From an uncultured Flavobacteriales bacterium (lineage in GTDB: Bacteria > Bacteroidota > Bacteroidia > Flavobacteriales > Crocinitomicaceae), in assembly GCA_946479985.1 (NCBI GenBank), contig CAMLIF010000086.1, positions 1-17,291 on the forward strand: 17,291 bases of DNA, given 5' to 3'. Below the pieces are notes generated by a model. The model was not told where the DNA came from. It saw only the letters and a program-made list of their open reading frames with translations, and did no database searches. Below are positions 14,212 through 17,291 of this stretch, piece by piece. The position numbers were made by a program, and so were the translations under genes. Each line of letters begins with the position of its first letter. Position 1 is the stretch's first letter.

Positions 14212-15150
14212 TTAAGCTGTAGCATTCATGTTGTCCAGAACATCCATTACACCTTTAACGGCAACAGCAGATTCTTCTAACATTTTGCGCTCTTCAGCGT
14301 TCAAGTCTAATTCAATGATTTTTTCGATACCGTTTTTACCTAAAATTACAGGAACTCCAAGGTAAATATCTTTCATTCCGTATTCGCCTTGCAACCAAGC
14401 ACAAACTGGGAAAACACGACGTTGGTTACGGATAACCGCTTCAACCATTTGAGCAGCAGCTGCACCTGGTGCATACCAAGCAGAAGTTCCCAATAATTTA
14501 ACGATCTCACCACCACCAAATTTAGTACGTTCGATGATTTCATCCAATTTCGCTGCGTCGATCAATTCAGTTACAGGAATACCTCCAACTGTAGTGTAAC
14601 GAGGAAGCGGAACCATTGTATCTCCGTGTCCACCCATTAATACCGCCTGGATATCTTTTGGAGAAACATTCAATTCTTCGGCTAAAAATGCACGGTAACG
14701 AGCAGTATCCAAAATACCAGCCATTCCGAATACTTTCTTGGAATCAACTTTAGCATTCAGGTAAGCACAGTAAGTCATTACATCTAACGGGTTAGAAACA
14801 ATGATAATTACCGCATTCGGTGAATACTTCACGATGTTCTCAGTAACTGTTTTAACAATACCAGCGTTTGTTGCGATTAAATCATCACGAGACATTCCCG
14901 GTTTACGCGGAAGTCCTGAAGTAATCACAACAACATCTGAATCAGCTGTTTTTGAATAATCGTTCGTTGAACCTACTGTACGTGTATCGTATAGGTTAAC
15001 AGGAGAAGTCTGCCAAATATCCAACGCTTTACCTTCAGCAAAACCTTCTTTAATATCTAACAATACTACTTCGTTAGCAATCTCTCTATGGGCTAATACA
15101 TCGGCGCAAGTTGCTCCAACGTTTCCTGCTCCAACTACAGTTACTTTCAT
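14212..15150 (-). CDS. mdh: Malate dehydrogenase (LDH-like type)
   Basis: NAD-dependent oxidation of malate to oxaloacetate in the TCA cycle; cytoplasmic. From the ATG at 15150 (MKVTVVGAGNVG) it is 312 residues, the standard length for the LDH-like MDH family. Visible features are the Rossmann GAGNVG loop, the acidic residue VLLDIKEG for NAD, the mobile substrate loop GLPRKPGMSRDDL with the Arg residues that select dicarboxylate over lactate, SNPLDVMTY, GILDTARYR (catalytic Asp and substrate Arg) and GGHGDTMVPLPR (catalytic His). The 29-residue upstream extension is rejected because it would include the promoter. It is a single-gene unit with its own promoter and terminator, divergent from the sigma factor gene. 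Confidence 0.97.
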   Translation of the reverse strand: MKVTVVGAGNVGATCADVLAHREIANEVVLLDIKEGFAEGKALDIWQTSPVNLYDTRTVGSTNDYSKTADSDVVVITSGLPRKPGMSRDDLIATNAGIVKTVTENIVKYSPNAVIIIVSNPLDVMTYCAYLNAKVDSKKVFGMAGILDTARYRAFLAEELNVSPKDIQAVLMGGHGDTMVPLPRYTTVGGIPVTELIDAAKLDEIIERTKFGGGEIVKLLGTSAWYAPGAAAAQMVEAVIRNQRRVFPVCAWLQGEYGMKDIYLGVPVILGKNGIEKIIELDLNAEERKMLEESAVAVKGVMDVLDNMNATA

Positions 15151-15192
15151 GCTCTTTTTATTAATGAAAAAATTCTTTGTTATTTTGCGACC

Positions 15193-15200
15193 CAAATTTA
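15193..15200 (-). promoter_or_regulatory. mdh promoter -7 element TAAATTTG
   Basis: Exact TAnnTTTG match on the minus strand, 42 bases upstream of the mdh ATG. There is no perfect TTTG at the -33 position; TTCT at about 16 bases may serve. The predicted leader is about 35 bases and contains AAAAAGAGC just before the start. Confidence 0.55.
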
Positions 15201-15315
15201 CGTATAATAGTTTGGTAGAACTAGCACTTATGTGCAAAAGTCTTTCAAATTGTGAATAGTTTTCTTTTGGCAGGCAACCCTGTTATTTTTTTGTCGTTTT
15301 GAATGTGTAACTAGA

Positions 15316-15888
15316 GTGAAAAAGGTCTTGGACTTAGAAGAATTAATAGGCGGCTGCAAGCGTGGCGAAAGGCGTGCGCAGGAGCAACTCTTCAAACTCT
15401 ATTTCGGTAGATTATTGAGTGTGAGCTTACGTTATATACCGGATAGAGACAGCGCCCAGGATGTTGTTCAGGAAGGCTTCATAAAGATCTTTGAACATAT
15501 TAAGAATTTCGATCAGAAAGGTTCAGTCGAAGGTTGGATGCGCAGAATTATTGCAAATCAATCCATCGATTTTATCCGGAAAAAGCGTAAAGACACGTTT
15601 CTATCAGCTGACGATAACGATTACAAATTTCTTCCGGACGATGAAGAATTAAAAGAAGATTGGAGTATTACAACAGTGAAAGCAGAACTGGCTATGGAAG
15701 CCATTGAAAATCTTTCACCGGCATATCGAACAGTTTTTAACCTTGCGGTAATGGAAAACTACACGCACAAAGAAATTGCCGAAATGCTGAACATCAACGA
15801 AGGAACATCGAAATCCAACCTCGCGAAGGCTAAGATGAATCTTCAGAACTATTTGAAAAAGAAATTTATTCAACTTGAAAATGAATAA
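15316..15888 (+). CDS. ECF-family RNA polymerase sigma factor
   Basis: 190 residues with a GTG start (KKVLDLEEL). Region 2 spans about 21-91: AQEQLFKLYFGRLLSVSLRYIPDRDSAQDVVQEGFIKIFEHI for core binding and -10 recognition, then GWMRRIIANQSIDFIRKKR. Region 4 spans about 127-180 (IENLSPAYRTVFNLAVMENYTHKEIAEMLNINEGTSKSNLAKAK), with the HTH for -35 recognition. There is no region 1 or 3, as in group 4 (ECF) sigma factors. The linker is acidic. The stop overlaps the ATG of the next gene by 8 bases, so sigma and its likely membrane partner are translationally linked. A poor TAnnTTTG-like site (TCGTTTTG, 15294-15301) lies upstream. Target genes cannot be read from this window. Confidence 0.95.
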   Translation: MKKVLDLEELIGGCKRGERRAQEQLFKLYFGRLLSVSLRYIPDRDSAQDVVQEGFIKIFEHIKNFDQKGSVEGWMRRIIANQSIDFIRKKRKDTFLSADDNDYKFLPDDEELKEDWSITTVKAELAMEAIENLSPAYRTVFNLAVMENYTHKEIAEMLNINEGTSKSNLAKAKMNLQNYLKKKFIQLENE

Positions 15889-17137
15889 AAATATTGAAGA
15901 ATTAATTAAGGAAGCCCTTGAAAACCATGACTCAGGATATGTATCCGGAGCCTGGGAATCTATGCAAGCCCGCTTAGACGGAACTCCTTCTACCCCATTC
16001 TATAAGAAATGGTGGGTTGCTGCTGCGTTTGGAACTGCTTTAGTTGGTTCTGCAACGTATTTTATGTTGAATAGCAACGATGTAACAGAGCAATCGACAG
16101 CTGTAGTTGAAAACACAACTCATTCTAATAAAGAAGCTGCTAAAACAAACGAAAACATAACAACTCACAATACAAATACTGATTCTCAGGAAATTCCTGC
16201 AGAAGATCAAACGGCTCAGAATCCGTCTACAGAAAAAATTATGTATTCCGGAAATGGTGGCGCTAGTATTAGTTGCGGGAGCTCAATAAGAAAACCACAC
16301 ACAACACCACAAGTTTTCCCAACAATTTCAAACGCACAAAATCCGAACGAAATCAATCCGAATGTAAACGAAACACTTCAATACAAACAATTAAGTCTTC
16401 CGAAGACCATTTGTTTGGGTGAAGAAATGTCAATCGTAAATACGAATGATGTACTGAACGTTGTTGTGATTGAGCCATCAGGAAGAAAAATAGTTGTTAC
16501 AGGTGGAAAAACAGCCGCTGTCAATACTTCTGAAAGTGGTACAATCCGGGTTATTTCAGGAACAACAGAAGATGTGATTGCTATTCAGGAAAACAAAGCC
16601 GATTTATACATTGATGTAGATGCTTCTTTGTTATTTGAGAACGGAATTCCTTCTATCAAATTCAAAGTTCCGGGCGAATCGAACCTGAACTGGTCAAGTG
16701 ATATTAAAGGAACAGAAATCAAAGGCGATACCTACATTGTTCACCCATATACTCAGAAAGAAGTAACTGTTTCGGTTTCATCTACCAATGAATTCGGATG
16801 TACAGCAACAGAAAAACAAACAATCAGCATCAACGAACCATACAACTTATTAGCTGCGAAAGGATTAAACACAAATAGTCCGGATGTTCGAAACAGAACG
16901 TTTATGCCTTATGCATTGACACAGCGTACAAATGTGAGTTTCGAGCTGATTATTATTGATCCGAGGAACGGAGCAATTGTTTATTCCACATCTGATGCGA
17001 GCGAAGCATGGGACGGAATTGACAAAAGAACTGGAGAAATGGTGAAACAAAATACAGTTTGGCCATGGAGGGTTTTAATGAAAAATCCAAACCCGGGTGA
17101 ACCGAAAGAATACTCGGGAACCATTACAATTTTGTAA
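15881..17137 (+). CDS. Single-pass membrane protein: anti-sigma-like N-terminus fused to Ig/PKD-like domains and a degenerate T9SS type B CTD-like module
   Basis: 418 residues from the ATG at 15881, which overlaps the sigma stop; a TTG two codons earlier is less likely. Residues 1-40 are a short cytoplasmic segment with the E-x-H then W-x2-M-x3-L pattern (LENHDSGYVSGAWESMQARL) common in membrane partners of Bacteroidota ECF sigma factors. One transmembrane helix spans about 45-63. A Ser/Thr/Asn/Glu-rich linker covers 64-165. Residues 170-240 (ICLGEEMSI start) and 241-316 (ending NEFGCTATEKQTISI) resemble the Ig/PKD domains of secreted adhesins. Residues 338-418 match a gliding-motility/T9SS type B C-terminal domain (TFMPYAL, FELIIIDPRNGAIVYSTSDASEAWDG, YSGTITIL) but lack the PN-x-DG-x-ND motif and the basic end. 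Anti-sigma activity is inferred from gene order. Confidence 0.85.
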   Translation: MNKNIEELIKEALENHDSGYVSGAWESMQARLDGTPSTPFYKKWWVAAAFGTALVGSATYFMLNSNDVTEQSTAVVENTTHSNKEAAKTNENITTHNTNTDSQEIPAEDQTAQNPSTEKIMYSGNGGASISCGSSIRKPHTTPQVFPTISNAQNPNEINPNVNETLQYKQLSLPKTICLGEEMSIVNTNDVLNVVVIEPSGRKIVVTGGKTAAVNTSESGTIRVISGTTEDVIAIQENKADLYIDVDASLLFENGIPSIKFKVPGESNLNWSSDIKGTEIKGDTYIVHPYTQKEVTVSVSSTNEFGCTATEKQTISINEPYNLLAAKGLNTNSPDVRNRTFMPYALTQRTNVSFELIIIDPRNGAIVYSTSDASEAWDGIDKRTGEMVKQNTVWPWRVLMKNPNPGEPKEYSGTITIL

Positions 17138-17159
17138 CACAACTACAAGAATACTACAG

Positions 17160-17195
17160 AAGGAAAAAGGGAATTTAATCGTTACCTTTTTTCTT
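17160..17195 (+). terminator. Putative terminator after the sigma / membrane-protein operon
   Basis: AAGGAAAAAGG (17160-17170) pairs with CCTTTTTTCTT (17185-17195), 11 bp with one G-U pair, around a 14-base loop; a T-rich stretch follows. It lies 22 bases beyond the stop and its right arm is inside the convergent partial gene. Confidence 0.6.
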
Positions 17196-17291
17196 GTGTT
17201 ATTTTTCGGAATTCTTCTGATTTGACAGAATCGGGGAACAGGAATTTATGAGCTTCTCTTACACGAATTTCGGTTACCAACTTGTAAATCT
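17182..17291 (-). CDS. C-terminal fragment of an unidentified protein (runs off right edge)
   Basis: A minus-strand frame is open from the window edge to a TAA at 17184-17182, giving 35 visible residues, ending FRKITQEKR. The other two minus frames are closed within the same stretch. The composition (charged, with EIRVREAHKFLFPDS) looks like a genuine protein end. It is convergent with the sigma operon. The family cannot be identified from so little. Confidence 0.5.
   Translation of the reverse strand, partial: IYKLVTEIRVREAHKFLFPDSVKSEEFRKITQEKR

Noticed and set aside
15151..15237. 29-residue N-terminal extension of malate dehydrogenase
   Set aside because: It precedes the conserved MKVTVVGAGNVG start and contains an exact promoter -7 element.

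Overview
The window is chromosomal DNA from a member of the Bacteroidota, most likely Flavobacteriales and possibly a Crocinitomicaceae/Fluviicola-like organism. Three things support this. Secreted proteins carry type IX secretion system (T9SS) sorting domains of both type A and type B. Several genes are preceded by exact matches to the Bacteroidota promoter -7 element TAnnTTTG. The neighbourhood folP / DUF1599 / membrane protein / tpiA is a familiar Bacteroidota arrangement. The DNA is moderately AT-rich, genes are tightly packed, and no rRNA, tRNA, CRISPR array, phage or IS element is visible. The family-level placement is inference.

Left region (1-4071): a minus-strand operon DUF1599 -> polytopic membrane protein -> tpiA (only its first codons are in the window) diverges from folP, with start codons that nearly touch or overlap. 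folP is followed by a secreted adhesin-like protein with a T9SS type B sorting domain.

Middle-left (4054-6222): a minus-strand operon menB -> mscS-like channel -> PaaI-type hotdog thioesterase. MenB makes 1,4-dihydroxy-2-naphthoyl-CoA for menaquinone synthesis, and the linked thioesterase is a natural candidate for the next step. A clear promoter precedes menB; its -33 box lies in the T-tract of the upstream terminator.

Middle (6244-10298): a minus-strand group of three exported proteins: a TPR-like/WG-repeat protein and two tandem paralogous periplasmic proteins, the second with a strongly acidic tail. Upstream is rpmE2 (ribosomal protein L31 type B), with a textbook promoter (TTTG-N19-TATTTTTG), a 12-bp palindrome at the predicted transcription start and a clear terminator.

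Middle-right (10299-14133): a secreted T9SS type A protein whose passenger region has almost no Lys or Arg diverges from a right-handed beta-helix lipoprotein. After an intergenic stretch with a short 9-bp-period repeat and two competing hairpins come two small unrecognised genes, one of them a lipoprotein.

Right (14162-17291): mdh (malate dehydrogenase) with promoter and terminator diverges from an ECF sigma factor. The sigma gene overlaps a gene for a single-pass membrane protein with an anti-sigma-like N-terminus. The outer part of that protein is built like a T9SS cargo: Ig/PKD-like domains, then a degenerate type B sorting-domain-like module. This pair is the most interesting object in the window, a possible membrane-anchored, cargo-like regulator of an ECF sigma factor. 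A partial minus-strand gene runs off the right edge.
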